DNA of 64,000 nucleotides, taken from NCBI GenBank assembly GCA_007844125.1, contig CM017563.1, positions 13,101,835 to 13,165,834 on the forward strand, written 5' to 3'. Made by a program: the position numbers and the translations under genes. Shown piece by piece: positions 1-12,470 of the stretch. Each line of letters opens with the position of its first letter. The first letter of the stretch is position 1. This DNA is from Sinonovacula constricta. Lineage: Eukaryota; Mollusca; Bivalvia; Cardiida; Solecurtidae. Under the pieces are notes generated by a model. That model was not told where the DNA came from and did not search any database. It saw only the letters and a list, made by a program, of their open reading frames with translations.

Positions 1-574
1 TGACATAATGTCAAAATTAAGTTTATGTCTATAAAGATGATTGAGCAATTCTTCGCTTGTTTACAATCTCATCATTGAGTTAACATAATTATCTAAGGTA
101 CACATCTTCCCATAGGAGTAAATACAAGGTATAAGTGATCCATTATTTTGACATTAAATTTAGATTTGTACAACTTTTATTCCAAGATTCAAATCACAAT
201 TATATTCAAAGTGCAATATGCCTTAAAAGAACTTTCTTTCCAATCCAGATTGTTTGACATTTTCCTAATCAAATAAGCCTCTGACAAGGTTTTAATCACA
301 CCATACATATTTCAAATAGATGTTTAATTACACAGCCTGATCAATGAAGATACAACCTTAATATTGCTCTTTTAACAGCTTGTTGAAATGTTGAAATTAT
401 AATAACTTCTTCCTGCTTTTGTATTTTCAAAATAAGTGTTGTCATTTTTTTTTTAAGTTTGAAATTCATGCCAACAATCAAAATATACAGTGACCATGCA
501 AATTTGAGCTTCCTTTACTGCAGTAAAATTTTGTTAAAATGCATGGTTTTATGGTTGTTTGTAAAAATGTCCAA

Positions 575-862
575 TCAACAGAAGAGCATTTATCTGGAGA
601 TGATGTCCACTTGAAACAGTAGTTTAGTGATGTCTTCACTGTGATAGCATGCCATGGACACCTGCTATCATACAACATCTGGTCACAGTAACCTGACACT
701 GGGCTGATCAGTTAAAGAACTATTCTTATATTTTTTTAAGCATTTGCACAGGGGCTATACTGCTACCATGCTGAATAACTTTGGTATGTCATGGCCTGGT
801 TTTGAACTAGGAGCCTCCCATACCTAGAACGGCTACTCTACTGATTGCACCGCGAGTCTGGT
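575..862 (-). repeat. SINE-A copy, diverged
   Basis: Shares the SINE-A body (gatgtccacttgaa...cactgtgatagcatg) and ends on the right with a tRNA-like head read on the minus strand. The B-box region is degraded (tttgaactaggagcctccc). It lies in kinase intron 5. Confidence 0.65.
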
Positions 863-1358
863 GTTTTATATATTGATTAATACATTAACATGAGCCTCTT
901 GATGCTGGCTCTTTTGATGTCGGCGATGTATATTCAACCTCAATTGAGGTTACTTTTAATATAAAATAGTGTACTTCAAATTTTAAACTGTTCCCATGTG
1001 TACAGTCTCCAGAGTAAGCCTGGAAAAGAAGCTGGAAAACCCATGTAAATCATAAAGTATCATAGAAATCCATGGAAAAGGGATGGAATTTTTATTTTCA
1101 TGTGATGTGGACATTTGGTTCAGCCTTTTCCAGCAGGCTGGCAATGGATTGAATTGGCTGGAAAATTGTGGAATAAGCCTGGAAAAACATAGACTTTACT
1201 GCATGCAGCATGGAAAGTAAACCAATGAAATTTTCAAGGCTAGAAAACACTTAAAAAATCACTATGCAAAATAGAAATTCTATTTTCTGTGCAAAAGAAA
1301 AAATACACGTGTATAACCAACACAAATTATATTTGGTTAAAGCTTTGTGACATAATTA

Positions 1359-1736
1359 CGAGGGTTGTATGATAAATTCGTGGACTTTGTTTTCTAAAAC
1401 TTAAATATGTGTCATAGTAGATACATTTATTTTGCCCACGTTTTAATTTAATGTGCCTGCAATCCTAAAATCATATATTAAGACTAATATTTGCATCACA
1501 ATCTTTGATTTAATAGCTCTAGCAGTTCCATGGTAACTGTTACCGGAGCACTCCGTTTTTATACGTTTTATAAAGAAAACACGCAACAATTAAAGTATGT
1601 ATACGAACGTCAATTTTCGCGGGAATCTGTCACAGGATTATGTGACGTCTGAACGTCATTTTCATTAATTTTCAGCACTCTATGTTATAAACATACAAAG
1701 CAATTGCAAAAACTGTAGCTAAGGTGTCTAAAAAGC
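1359..1736 (+). mobile_element. mariner 5' end and leader
   Basis: Starts with acgagggttgtatgataaat, a form common to mariner 5' inverted repeats, and runs into the transposase-like frame at 1737. I did not find a matching inverted repeat at the 3' side, so only the left end is supported. Confidence 0.5.
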
Positions 1737-1994
1737 ATGACGTCAAAAACTGACCATGAAGTCCGTGCAAATATTAAATTTCGCGTGAATCTAGGGTTTA
1801 CTCCGACACAGACGCTTGAAAAACTTTGGGAAGCGAAACATACATCATGCTGTAGATCTCTGGTATTTAAATGGCACAATCGATATCGAAAAGGTAGAGA
1901 ATGTTTAGAAGATGATGTCCGAAGCGGAAGACCGAATAAGATTGCAACGTCAATTCAAGAGAAAGTTACGGCGTTGCTTGATGACGTCGTATGA
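1737..1994 (+). pseudogene. mariner-type transposase N-terminus (truncated)
   Basis: An 85-codon open frame beginning MTSKTDHEVRANIKFRVNLG, then FTPTQTLEKLWEAKHTS, KWHNRYRKGRE and DDVRSGRPNK. This is the N-terminal helix-turn-helix (HTH_48 type) that starts mariner/Mos1-like transposases and related host-domesticated proteins. The frame stops after LLDDVV; the DDD/DDE catalytic domain that should follow (about 200 residues more) is absent. A GAGGGTTGTATGATAAATTC-like sequence at about 1360 resembles a mariner 5' inverted repeat, and an A-run follows at 2275. It is best read as an internally deleted, dead element. Confidence 0.75.
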
Positions 1995-3183
1995 CTCATT
2001 TTTCCAAGCCAGTTATTGAAAAATGAGTATTGACTGTTACTCCTAAAGAATTGATGACAGAATTTACAGAAAAGCAGCACTTTTGGGGGCAATGAACCTT
2101 GTTGCATGTATTCCATGTAGAGATGGTAGTCCAAGGACAAGAAGTTAACAAGAATATACATGAATCAAGAACAGAAACATGACCCGTAATCGTCTAAATG
2201 ATGTAGTATTTAGTTCAGCAGTACATTTATAAGAATAAATGTGTAAACTATTCTTTAAAAATAAAAATATTTATAAAAAAAAAAAAAAAAAACAATTCTG
2301 AAAAACAAACAACCACTGATTATTCCTTTGAAACATATACATTTTGCAAGGTATAGCACTGTTACTTACAACTTAAAGCTCATTAAAATATACAGTAGTA
2401 GACATTGACCTTTATCAGAGAAAAGCTTCACTCACTGGAGATTAATGTCAACAACAGATTAACTTCCACAAATTCCATAGACGGGAAGGGACTTCTTGTA
2501 GGAATTAACCTGTTTCTTACTTCACCAACTATAATGCTCTAGGGTGAATTATGAGTCAGGGCAAAAAAACAAAGATACAAAACCCAAACATGACAACAGT
2601 GCAAGAATTGGAACAAATAAAATGCTCTCGTGTAATTTTGACAGAGGCTGATGTAAATATTTAGACTTTTGTCATGAGAAATCCACTGGCATTCACTCCC
2701 ACCTCAAAAACAACGGGAACAACATTCCTTTGGCTCTTTACTTGAAGCTTGTTTATCTCCATGGCAAAGAGAGTGTCTGCAAATTCACTTCTTTAGTTTT
2801 AAATATAAATCTCTTTCATTAATCTCCATTTTTAAGGAGCCTCCACAGAGAAGAGCCAATGCTATGCAACACTGACAATGTCAAGGTCATGTCAAACAAA
2901 GTCAAGCATTGTGGAATGGGTAATGCGTGACTTTGAGAAATCGTGTATTTGTAATTTGACAAAATGTTGAAGGTCACACACAATGCCCTCGTTGCTGAGC
3001 CGTTAATGTAGATGATGTATAATCCCTTAGTTCTTTATATCAGAGTCTGATAACCATTTGGGACAAGAAGCAGGATACTATACAAGCTGTATAACAGGGT
3101 GCTACTGTTTGTTATTTTAATGTGAATTGCAAACAGTTTAGCTGGTGTTTTGTTTTTGAAATATATCTCAGTTACCAGTTATG

Positions 3184-3382
3184 ATCATTATGGCCACATC
3201 CAGCTAGTTTAGGGGAGGAAGACCCCAGACAAATGTCAAAGCACTGGCTCTCTCCAGGTCAGCTGGAAGATCTTCCCACATTAAGCCTTTTGCCACAAAT
3301 GGGACTCGTACCCATATGTTGAGAGGTTTAGCAATCAGAGGACTCAGTAGCCGGCTCTACCTCTATGCTGTGGGCACCATAA
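3184..3382 (-). repeat. SINE-B copy
   Basis: Body contains gatcattatggccacatccagc and gaggaagaccccagacaaat. The right end on the minus strand resembles a tRNA head with a GGTACGAGTCCC-like B box. Family SINE-B recurs more than ten times in this window in both orientations. Confidence 0.7.
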
Positions 3383-3524
3383 TTTAATTTATGTGTATTT
3401 CACTGAGAGACAATAATCCAAACTACATTCTTTTGTTCTTTCTATGATTGACAAATGTTTATTTGCACAAGTGCAGATTGACCATGCATTTACAGAAGAA
3501 GTTTTTTCAATTAATTCTTTTAGC

Positions 3525-3800
3525 TAAAAAATCATAAGATTTGGTAAATGTAGAAGTTAACTAAATTTCTGTAGACAAAATACTTATAAGATTTGCTTAA
3601 GGTAGAAGAAATTAATTTAATTCCTGCAGATAAAATAATTATAAGATGCACTTACGGCAGAAGAAGTTAACTTATTTCCTGTAGATAAATAATTATAAGA
3701 TGCACTTAAGGTAGAAGAAGTAAACTTAATTTATGGAAATAAAACAATTATAAGATGCACTTATGGCAGAAGAAGTTAACTTAAAACTTAATTCATGAAG
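3525..3800. repeat. degenerate tandem repeat, ~55-bp unit
   Basis: About five diverged copies of ataattataagatgcactt followed by aaggtagaagaagttaact and a T-rich tail. Confidence 0.75.
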
Positions 3801-4029
3801 ATTAAATAAGCAGATGGCCATTTCATGTTTTTGATTCTACTTGCCAAAAACAACAATGTGTTTTGAAAGAAACAATGTTTACAGATACGATTGAACAATT
3901 TTATCTGATATGCAGTGCGTTTTAAAAAGTCTTATTTTCTTTGTGCAAAAGTTTCAAAAATTGTTTCCAAATCAACAATAAATAAATAAGTACGAACTAG
4001 AACATACTTTAGGGTGGGCCTGTGGCCAA

Positions 4030-4260
4030 GTGATTACCAGTGAATCAATGTTAATACATACATGTGACCCCTCCCACTTTTGGTGGGAGACTCTCACTTT
4101 TAAGAATCAAAATTATTTGAAAATGAGGGTGTGTTTTAAACATTTTCAGAAACCTCCCTACTTGGAAACAGATAACTTCCTTCTTTGTTTATATGAAAAT
4201 TACAAATCTCCCACTTTGCAACTGAAAATCTCCCACTTTGGCCTCAGAAAAAGTTCAAAT
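4030..4260 (+). repeat. dispersed repeat, copy 1 (pair with 20467-20690)
   Basis: Contains several CTCCCACTTT motifs, a block around acctccctacttggaaacag, and a start at atacatacatgtga. An inverted copy with the same order lies at 20467-20690. The open frame seen across it is not gene-like. Confidence 0.7.
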
Positions 4261-5048
4261 GTATGGTTAATATGGAGTGGTATCCAGAAGATGTTTGCAT
4301 GTGGTGTGCCGGTGGTTCTACCAAGACATTTTACTGGATCCTTCCTCCACCAAAAAAGCTGTACAGGACCATAATGACCATAAATTTGTTGCTGCAATGT
4401 ACTTATTAAATAAGTTAAAGAATTAATAATTAATTTACCAGTCTACTTAACACCTGGGATATAAACAATGACTGGAACATATTATGATCCATTTATATGG
4501 GGTGTACTTTTGGTCAGCTGATGTAACCTTTGTTACAAAAGAATCAGGTTATTATGCTGATCCTGAAAAAAAAAAACCTGCTAAAAATCTGCAAAAATAT
4601 GCTGAGTCATCTCTGTGTATGTAGCTGGTACCCAGGAGAAGTAAACACTGAGCCTGCTTAACAGACATTGTTTAGACCCATGCAAATAGTGAAGATAAAG
4701 ATCAACCAGCTCTCACTAGGACCTGTCTGATCAGGATCTGCGATATTTGCGGCTCAATTTCTACCCATATGCCTATGAACCTTTTCGTGTAATAGCAAAG
4801 TACCTGTAACTCCGATACAGGATGGGTTATCAACAAAATGTAGCATGATAGGGGTGAACAGTGATGGGTAGCAGTAGGTACAGAGATAGGAACTGGGTAA
4901 CAGAAGCTGGGTACCATTATAGCTGAAGATGTATATCCTTGGAGAGGTCACTACAGAATGGCATCAGCACAGTGTATACTAGAGTATACTGGTATGTTAC
5001 AGAAGGTGTATATATGACTTCAGGAGACAGGGGATCTGAGAGGGAAAG

Positions 5049-5068
5049 GTGTGTGTGTGTGTGTGTGT
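5049..5068. repeat. (GT)n microsatellite
   Basis: Ten GT units followed by a G run. Confidence 0.9.
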
Positions 5069-5727
5069 ATGGGGGGGATGCCGGTCTCAGTTTACATTTA
5101 GCTAGATGTATTGTCTGCTGCTACTGCTATTATAATTGTGTGCATACATGTATACCTGTAGAATTTATGACAGGAACTGACAAAACACAATAACTACCAC
5201 CATTACCCTTTTACATAAACTATTTTATTTCTGTCTACCAACTATCTTTCTTTCTGTTTTTTCTTCTGGTGCAACCCTGGCACAAATCTACAATCAGTTG
5301 CAGGCAGCCGATATTTGTAAGAAAAACACTGTAATACTTTCACTTTTTTTACACACCTGTCACAACGTTCAAAAAAATTAACAAGAATAAATAAGCGACC
5401 TGGTTAAAAAAAAACACACTCAAACAAACACTGACCGTTTACATATGGTGTACTTACTACATATTTTCTGACTTGAAAATATGAAGAGTAAATTGTGATA
5501 CATATCCAACAATTCTCATCCAATCTCTAAAGTGTTGGTAACCATTGGCATTGTCAGATTAAAATGATTCGAATTAAAATCAACAAAGTGTGTTTTATAA
5601 GAGAAATAATAATATCTAGCATGTGAAATATAGACATCTAGAATATGAAAACAAAATGGAGATATCTTGAGACAAGCATTATACTATGAATATTTAAGTC
5701 TGTTCCAGGTATTTTGTAAACAAATAC

Positions 5728-6027
5728 ATGTTTGTTTGTTTGTTTGTGTGTTTACCATCCCACCAACAGTATTTCACTTACAGATGGTGTCCACCTGAGC
5801 AGATATAATGCTGCCATCACTGTAAAAAAAAGTTCTTGAACACCTGGCATGATACCACACCCAGTCACATTATCATAACACCAGACCAACCAGTTGTGGA
5901 AATACCGTGATATTTGATTGAGCATCAGCAAAGGAGCTATACCACTACCATTTTAACGACTCTTACCGGGCCCGGAATCAAACCCGGGGCCTCCCATACC
6001 TCGAGCCTACGCTCTACCGATTGCGCA
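5728..6027 (-). repeat. SINE-A copy
   Basis: Starts with a gtttgttt run and ccatcccaccaacagtattt. Its right end, read on the minus strand, is a tRNA-like head: tcggtagagcgtagg-type A-box region and an intact-looking B-box area (cccgggtttgattcc). Confidence 0.75.
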
Positions 6028-6728
6028 AACAATAATGAAAGTTATGTCTTCACAGGACTTGAACCAATGTGGTGAGGGGCTTGGCTGTTACAATAAAGGT
6101 TCTAAGTTACTAGCTCAAACAAAATGGTCACAAAAAGTGTACGGTAAACTACCCATACAACAAAATACAAGAAACCAACAAATCATAATTATGTCGAAGG
6201 ACACTTATATGCTACTTATTATCTAATTAGGGATTTTTTTTCTTAAAACAACCTTTGGGGAAATTTACAATCTGTTTTGCATTATTCTATGATCCTACTA
6301 CTATAAATATCATACTTTCCAACAACAACAAAACATTATGTATAGAGACAACACAAAACCAGTAAATATGTGCAGGTATTTTTGGCTCCTCGAAAAATCC
6401 TGCATCTTATAATCCAATGAAGACAAGTAGATCTAAATATAGCACACCTGGCATCTGTTTTTCCTGATAATCCGTGCTGACAGTGTAAGAAACAAATGAG
6501 GGTGAGGTAACACGTGGGTGGGGTAACATGTACTTATGGATTGTGTACTATGATTCTCTACCCTGGTACTCAATATAGCATTTTTATTAGATGGTGTGTT
6601 TCGTTTACTTGTAGTTTTGATTAATTAAAATTAATTAGTGGTTGGCTGTTACTAATATGACTCACATATAATGCTATTTCAATCTTCATTCCACATTATG
6701 ATAATGACTGATGATGATTATGACAACA

Positions 6729-6730
<2 letters not shown>

Positions 6731-6761
<31 letters not shown>

Positions 6762-6860
6762 AATATGATGATGACAATGAAGACAACAATGTGTATGATA
6801 AAGCTGCTGCTTTTGCTCCTGCTGCTGCAACTGCTGCTACTGATGATGATGATGATGATT
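6731..6860. repeat. (GCT)10 and (GAT)n microsatellites beside exon 5
   Basis: Ten perfect GCT units at 6731-6760, then mixed GCT/GAT repeats to 6860. In the kinase transcript this tract begins about 10 nt inside intron 5, right after the exon 5 donor. Confidence 0.9.
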
Positions 6861-6870
6861 ATGAACTTAC

Positions 6871-6966
6871 TTTGCTACAGGGTCTAGATGCTTAGGCCAG
6901 TCTATCCGTCCAGCGAGAATCTTCTCATATATACCGAATGGAATATCGTCGAAAAATGGTGGAAAC
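6871..6966 (-). CDS. PRKX: PRKX-like kinase, exon 5 (GFPPFFDD segment)
   Basis: 96 nt. The first base completes Gly222; codons 223-253 follow, then two bases (AA) of a Lys codon. The product reads FPPFFDDIPFGIYEKILAG, then RIDWPKHLDPVA. This matches the segment after helix F in PRKX; PKA-C has YPPFFADQP here. The acceptor is AATGACAG|GTTTCC and the donor GCAAA|GTAAGT. Both exon 4a and exon 4b join here as GG|G = Gly. No second copy of this exon was found, so only exon 4 is duplicated. The next exon, expected to begin (K)DL and to carry the rest of the C-lobe and the AGC tail, is not between 1 and 6865. Confidence 0.93.
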
Positions 6967-7843
6967 CTGTCATTGGAAGATACGACAATACAAGATTCAA
7001 GACTATAATTATAAACCAATTAAAATAGCAAATTATGCATCTTTAATAATTGATATACCTAATTGGAGACAGATAAAAGGGGTACTCTATAAGATAACAA
7101 ATGTTTACCCCATTATTTTTAAGTATAATAAGAATGTTTTTTGCAATTCAGAACAAAATTATTATATTTTTATATTTTTAAATATAATTAAAACAATTCA
7201 AGTGACAATTACCATTTAAAAATATACTTTATGACATCATATTTATTTGTGTACATGTCATTCATCATGTTTTACCAATTACTTTTTAAGTTAAATTGAT
7301 AACTGTTTAGTAACAGAATTCATTTCTTAAATATCATTTTAGATAATGCACATGTCTAACTGAGACAAAAAGAAAATTTCACTTGTAAACCTTATTGTAT
7401 TTTTATTTCATTAATACAAAACATTGCATATTAAAAATATAAGCAAAAGGTTCATATCATACTTACAAATTGATTACTAAAATGAAAGTTTAATCTAAAC
7501 TTTCAAAACTTAAAAAAATACTGCATGTAGTGCTTTCACTATCTTTCTGGCACTAACTTAATGTATTATTTGTTAGTGTTTTTTTTCAATTTATAAGTTT
7601 TAATATATTTCAAAAGTAAATTGGAATTAGCTGTTTTCTCAACCCATGCTTGAGCACAACAGACATGTAAATCAACACCACTGAAGCATACATGCTGTTG
7701 ACAACGTATTCAAAATCATGCATTCTGGTCTGTATCTGCATGTTAAAAGTTAAAAAAACATGAGTGATAACAAACAATTGAATACAACTAATATAATGAC
7801 TTCATAATATGTATGCAACAAATATACTAAAAATAATAAATAA

Positions 7844-8480
7844 CAAACTACTAAAACTATATTTACTTAGGTTACAAACTACTAAAACTACATTTACTTA
7901 GGTTACAAACTACTAAAACTACATTTACTTAGGCCACAAACTACTAAAACTACATTAACTTCACCGACAAACTACTAAAACTACATTAACTTTGCCCACA
8001 AACTACTAAAACTACATTAACTTTGCCCACAAACTACTAAAACTACATCTACTTAGGCCACAAACTACTGAAACTACATTTACTTCGGCCACAAACTACT
8101 CAAACTACATTTACTGAGGCCACAAACTACTAAAACTACATTTACTTAGGCCACAAACTACTAAAACTATATTTACTTAGGCCACAAACTACTGAAACTA
8201 CATTTACTTAGGCCACAAACTACAGAGAATACATGTACTTAGGACACAAACTACTGAAACTACATTTACTTAGGTTACAAACTACTAAAACTACATTTAC
8301 TTAGGCCACAAACTACTAAAACTACATTTACTTAGGCCACAAACTACTAAAACTATATTTACTTAGGCCACATACTACAGAAACTACATGTTCTGTGCCA
8401 ACTAACTACATTGTAGTGAGACTACATGTAAAACATACCTTGCCTACAAACTACTGAAACTGCATGTACTTTGGCAACAA
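7844..8480. repeat. 31-bp minisatellite
   Basis: Unit caaactactaaaactacatt plus tacttaggcca; about 18 copies, becoming diverged after 8380. Confidence 0.95.
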
Positions 8481-8507
8481 GTTGTGTTTGGCATCTGGCA
8501 GTGTCTC

Positions 8508-8990
8508 TGATATCTAGTGGTTGAGACAATTGACTTCAGATCAAAAGATCCCTGGTTTAATCCCCAGAACAACCATGAGATAAAAGTCCTTGAGGAAGAC
8601 TACTGAACATTACCACAGGTAGCTACTATCTAAATATACTGAAGGAAAAAGTTTAGCAAGTTCAGAGACGATTCACTCCTAGGGAACTTTGTGACCACCC
8701 GAGGATCGTCCATTTTGCTGTGCACATACTGCATGGGATTTTCGTGAAAGTTACGTTTCACGCTTACATAATGGTGTCATTTAAAAAAAAAAAGGGGAAA
8801 TCATGTTGTCAATGGATGGGCACAATTGGTCAATACGGAAACATTTTAGTCAGATTGATCTATAGAAGAAAACCAAAATCGTAAAAAACTTGCTAAACTT
8901 TTTTCCTTCAGTATACTTGGTTTTACCCAGGGAGTGGACAGTTGAGGCAGATTAGTACATGTATGAGGTGTTTCCCAGTCGACTCAAGGT
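8508..8990 (+). repeat. SINE-C copy split by MITE-1
   Basis: Left part (8508-8636) has a tRNA-like head (tagtggttgagac ... ctggtttaatccccag) and the body agtccttgaggaagact. The right part (8916-8990), ttacccagggagtggacag, continues the SINE-C body after the insertion. Intact-order copies are at 34185 and, inverted, at 9470. Confidence 0.7.
8637..8913. mobile_element. MITE-1 copy 1, TA target duplication
   Basis: Terminal inverted repeats tactgaaggaaaaagtttag and its complement at the right end, flanked by TA on both sides (8635-8636, 8914-8915). 277 bp, no coding capacity. The empty site is inferred because the flanks together form a SINE-C body. It suits a non-autonomous Tc1/mariner element. 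Confidence 0.88.
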
Positions 8991-9048
8991 TTAAAACAAA
9001 ACAAAAACAGTCATACTACTTAGGGCACCTGTGATAATGGGTCTAGAG

Positions 9049-9240
9049 TCAATGAGTTGTTTGCACTGTATAACCCTTCAATTTAAGCCTTAGCCTGCTA
9101 GGCAAGAATTTATAGCGCAGATTCCGATCCCGCGAGATCAGGATCTGCACCATTTGGTGTTGAGTCTCTAGCAATATTTTTAGGTACCTTTTCATGTAGG
9201 TTTTGAAAAAGACTGAGTATAGGTTATTAAACAAATGTAA
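9049..9240. repeat. dispersed repeat containing agatcaggatctgc
   Basis: Shares aatttatagcgcagatt, gatcaggatctgcaccattt and ggtaccttttcatgtag with 4690-4800 and 16440-16570. A moderately old interspersed family; type unknown. Confidence 0.55.
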
Positions 9241-9469
9241 TATGATATAAGTTATATAAAAGAAATAATGTTGGTGGGACAAAATGCAACAAAAAACATT
9301 TGTAATAGTTATATTGTGGATATATTGTTGGAGCAACTTACTACTAAAACTAAACCAACTCCAGTGTGATTTACCTGTATGTAGAGACAGTAATCACAAT
9401 TGGTTGACATTCTTAGTTTAAATCTATTTATTTATTTATTGTTGATTGGCAAACAAGTTGTTTCAACTT

Positions 9470-9655
9470 ATATTAATCCCTCTTAACTGCCCATTTCCTG
9501 GGTAGAACCAGTACTAAGGTACTGAGCACTTGGAACAATGTGCAACTAATTGTCTTGCTCAGGGACTAACATCAAGTGGTGAGTTTCGGGGTTCGAAACC
9601 GGGACCCTCCGATTCAGAGTCCAATGTCTTAACCACTTGACCACGGACACCCACA
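9470..9655 (-). repeat. SINE-C copy
   Basis: Minus-strand tRNA-like head: gtggtcaagtggttaagaca (A box) and ggtttcgaaccccg (B box), followed by body ctgagcaagacaattagttg and gtactcagtac-like sequence. Confidence 0.8.
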
Positions 9656-9910
9656 CCATTGATGTTTTTCATTATGTAGCCAAGCCTTATGCTGAGACCC
9701 TTTTTTAAACGCAGAATAATTTCTCAGTTGAGATTTTGCTCAAGCGTAAATAATGTCACCAAGAAAACTTATTACAGAGACACATATACTGCTATATATC
9801 CTTAATTTTTATTTACAATCCACACAAAAGTTTGCCAATTTAAGATAAAATAAAGAAGTTTTGAATAAATATATATACTGTAGAACAAAAATATTGTGCA
9901 TTCAATAATT

Positions 9911-11264
9911 TGAGCATAAATGAGAACTGTTTCTGTAAGTGGGACCTGTTTGAGCACAAATGAAAACTGTTTCTGTAAGTGGGACCTGTTTGAGCATAAA
10001 TGAGAACTGTTTCTGCAAGTGGGACCTGTTTGAGCATAAATGAGAACTGTTTCTGTAAGTGGGACCTGTTTGAGCATAAATGAGAACTGTTTCTGTAAGT
10101 GGGACCTGTTTGAGCATAAATGATAACTGTTTCTGTAAGTGGGACCTGTTTGAGCATAAATGAGAACTGTTTCTGCAAGTGGGACCTGTTTGAGCATAAA
10201 TGAGAAATGTTTCTGCAAGTTGAGCATAAATGAGACCTGTTTCTGCAAGTGGAACCTGTTTGAGCATAAATGAGAACTGTTTCTGCAAGTTGGGCCCGTT
10301 TAAGCATAAATGAGAACTGTTTCTGCAAGTGGAACCTGTTTGAGCATAAATGAGAACTGTTTCTGCAAGTTGGATCTGTTTGAGCATAAAAGAGAACTTA
10401 TTCTGCAAGTGGGACCTGTTTGAGCATAAATGAGAACTGTTTCTGTAAGTGGGACCTGTTTGAGCATAAATGAGAACTGTTTCTGCAAGTGGGACCTGTT
10501 GGAGCATAAAAGAGAACTAATTCTGCAAGTGGGACCTGTTTGAGCATAAATGAGAACTGTTTCTGCAAGTGGGACCTGTTTGAGCATTATAAATGATAAT
10601 TGTTTCTGCAAGTGGGACCTGTTTGAGCATAAATGAGAATTGTTTCTGCAAGTTGGACCTGTTTGAGCATTAATGAGAATTGTTTCTGCAAGTGGGACCT
10701 GTTTGAGCATTATTGAGAACTGTTTCTCCATGTGGGACCTGTTTGAGCATAAATGAGAACTGTTTCTGTAAGTGGGACGTGTTTAAGCATAAATGAGAAC
10801 TGTTTCTGCATGTGGGACCTGTTTGAGAATAAATGAGAATTGTTTCTGCAAGTTGGGCTTGTTTGAGCATAAATGAGAATTCTTTCTGCAAGTTGGGCCC
10901 GTTTGAGCATAAATGAGAACTGTTTCTGAAAGTTGGACCTGTTTGAGCATAAATGAGAATTCTTTCTGCAAGTTGGACCTGTTTGAGCATAAATGAGAAC
11001 TGTTTCTGTAAGTTGGACCTGTTTGAGCATAAATGAGAATTCTTTCTGCAAGTTGGACCTGTTTGAGCATAAATGAGAACTGTTTCTATAAGTTGGACCT
11101 GTTTGAGCATAAATGAGAATTGTTTCTGCATGTGGGACCTGTTTGAGCATAAATGAGAATTGTTTCTGCAGTTGGGCCTGTCTGAGCAAAAATGAGAACT
11201 GTTTCTGCAAGTGAGACCTGTCTGAGCATAAATGAAAACTGTTTCTGTAAGTTGGACCCATTTA
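9911..11264. repeat. 40-bp minisatellite, ~34 copies
   Basis: Unit tgagcataaatgagaactgt plus ttctgcaagtgggacctgtt. Because 40 is not a multiple of three, minus-strand frames cycle through all three registers every 120 bp, and long open frames in all three are a by-product of the unit lacking stops. Not a gene. Confidence 0.97.
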
Positions 11265-11639
11265 GACTAGTTATATCTTCTCCGACAACACCACATCATC
11301 TACATTCTCTGACATGAATCCTAAACAAACAACTACAAACAAGTCACCAACACACTGCTGATTGTTTTACCATCCTAGCTGATGATCGTATTCTTCCCCA
11401 AACAAAATAAACCATCAAGCTGACATGGGTACAACACCACAAACAAAATACACCCTCTGTCAATCACTTTCAACTACTCTATTCCTTGAGTTTAATGTTG
11501 CACGAGAAATCTTTCAGATATCTGGAGGGGGTGTTCACTTGAAGCAGACTATCATGCTGCCTTGGCTGTGATAGCATGTCATGAACCCCTGACAAGCTGA
11601 GTTTTGAGGCATTTGAAACAAATGTATCAGTATAAGATT

Positions 11640-11722
11640 TGTTTGTTTATTGGGTTTATCATCCCACCAACAGTATTTCAGTTATCTGCAAATGGTGTCT
11701 TCTTTAAGCAGATATAGTGCTG
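11640..11722 (-). repeat. SINE-A fragment
   Basis: gtttgtttattgggtttatc followed by the cccaccaacagtatttcag core; breaks off after agatatagtgctga. A second fragment of the same body lies at 11520-11600. Confidence 0.7.
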
Positions 11723-12042
11723 ACTTTTTATTAAGTTGAAAGTAATTTTTTTGGGGGGAAAAAAGAGCTTCTTTTTCAACTTTTACATAAATCCTTCTCG
11801 CCTGCCCATATTCTGGGTAGGATCAGTATTTAGGTGGTAACTATCTGGGGTAATGTGCAGAAAGTCATATAACCCAAAGACAAGCACCTCCGTGGTTAAA
11901 GATTAAAAAAACTATGACACTGAACCTGAGACAAACGTCAAGCATCTGATTGGTCAGATTTTAAATTTTATTTAGAGTATTGTCTCTCACTCAAACTGAA
12001 AAGTTTTATAATATCCAACCCAGTTGCTTGGGTGCTGGGGGA

Positions 12043-12068
12043 GGGGGGGGGGGGGGGGGGGGGGGGGG
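12043..12068. repeat. (G)26 homopolymer
   Basis: 26 uninterrupted G, preceded by GGGGGA. In the kinase transcript it is C-rich and lies about 840 nt past exon 4b. Confidence 0.95.
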
Positions 12069-12422
12069 ACTCAAACCTGATGCTTCATGACCTGGAAACT
12101 GATCATTTTATTGCAAGACTTTGGACATCACAAAGATGATTTTTTTTCTAGTGTTCCACTATAACTTAACTACCTAAATATCTGATATATGATGATATGT
12201 TTCTGAAGATCTATGATCATACAACCACCTCCTGGGTTCTAAGTAATCAATGCCAGATATATAACTGATTACACAGAATGTTTATACTTTATCTGATGTA
12301 GTAACACCACAGTCATCTCAGCACAAGGTAAGCTTGCATGTTTTCTCATATCTTAAGTGTCACTGCTTGCATTAGGTATGAAAGGTATGATGCATTTGCA
12401 CTTTCAGTTAGAAAAACTGAGT

Positions 12423-12424
<2 letters not shown>

Positions 12425-12470
<46 letters not shown>

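Larger units (their letters stand above)
1..6870 (-). other. kinase intron 5 (open to the left)
   Basis: Apart from the repeats and mariner remnant listed separately, I see no exon here. In particular the expected (K)DLIKKLL...RLGN kinase segment is not present on the minus strand, so the next exon must lie left of base 1. Bases 1000-1340 hold low-complexity sequence rich in tggaaaa, and 2280-3180 and 6230-6700 hold nothing I can name. Confidence 0.6.

Noticed and set aside
7844..8480. Possible CRISPR-like or phage-type repeat array
   Set aside because: Units are contiguous without unique spacers; a eukaryotic minisatellite.
9802..11261. Several 95-200-codon minus-strand open frames
   Set aside because: All derive from the 40-bp minisatellite; three frames are open equally.
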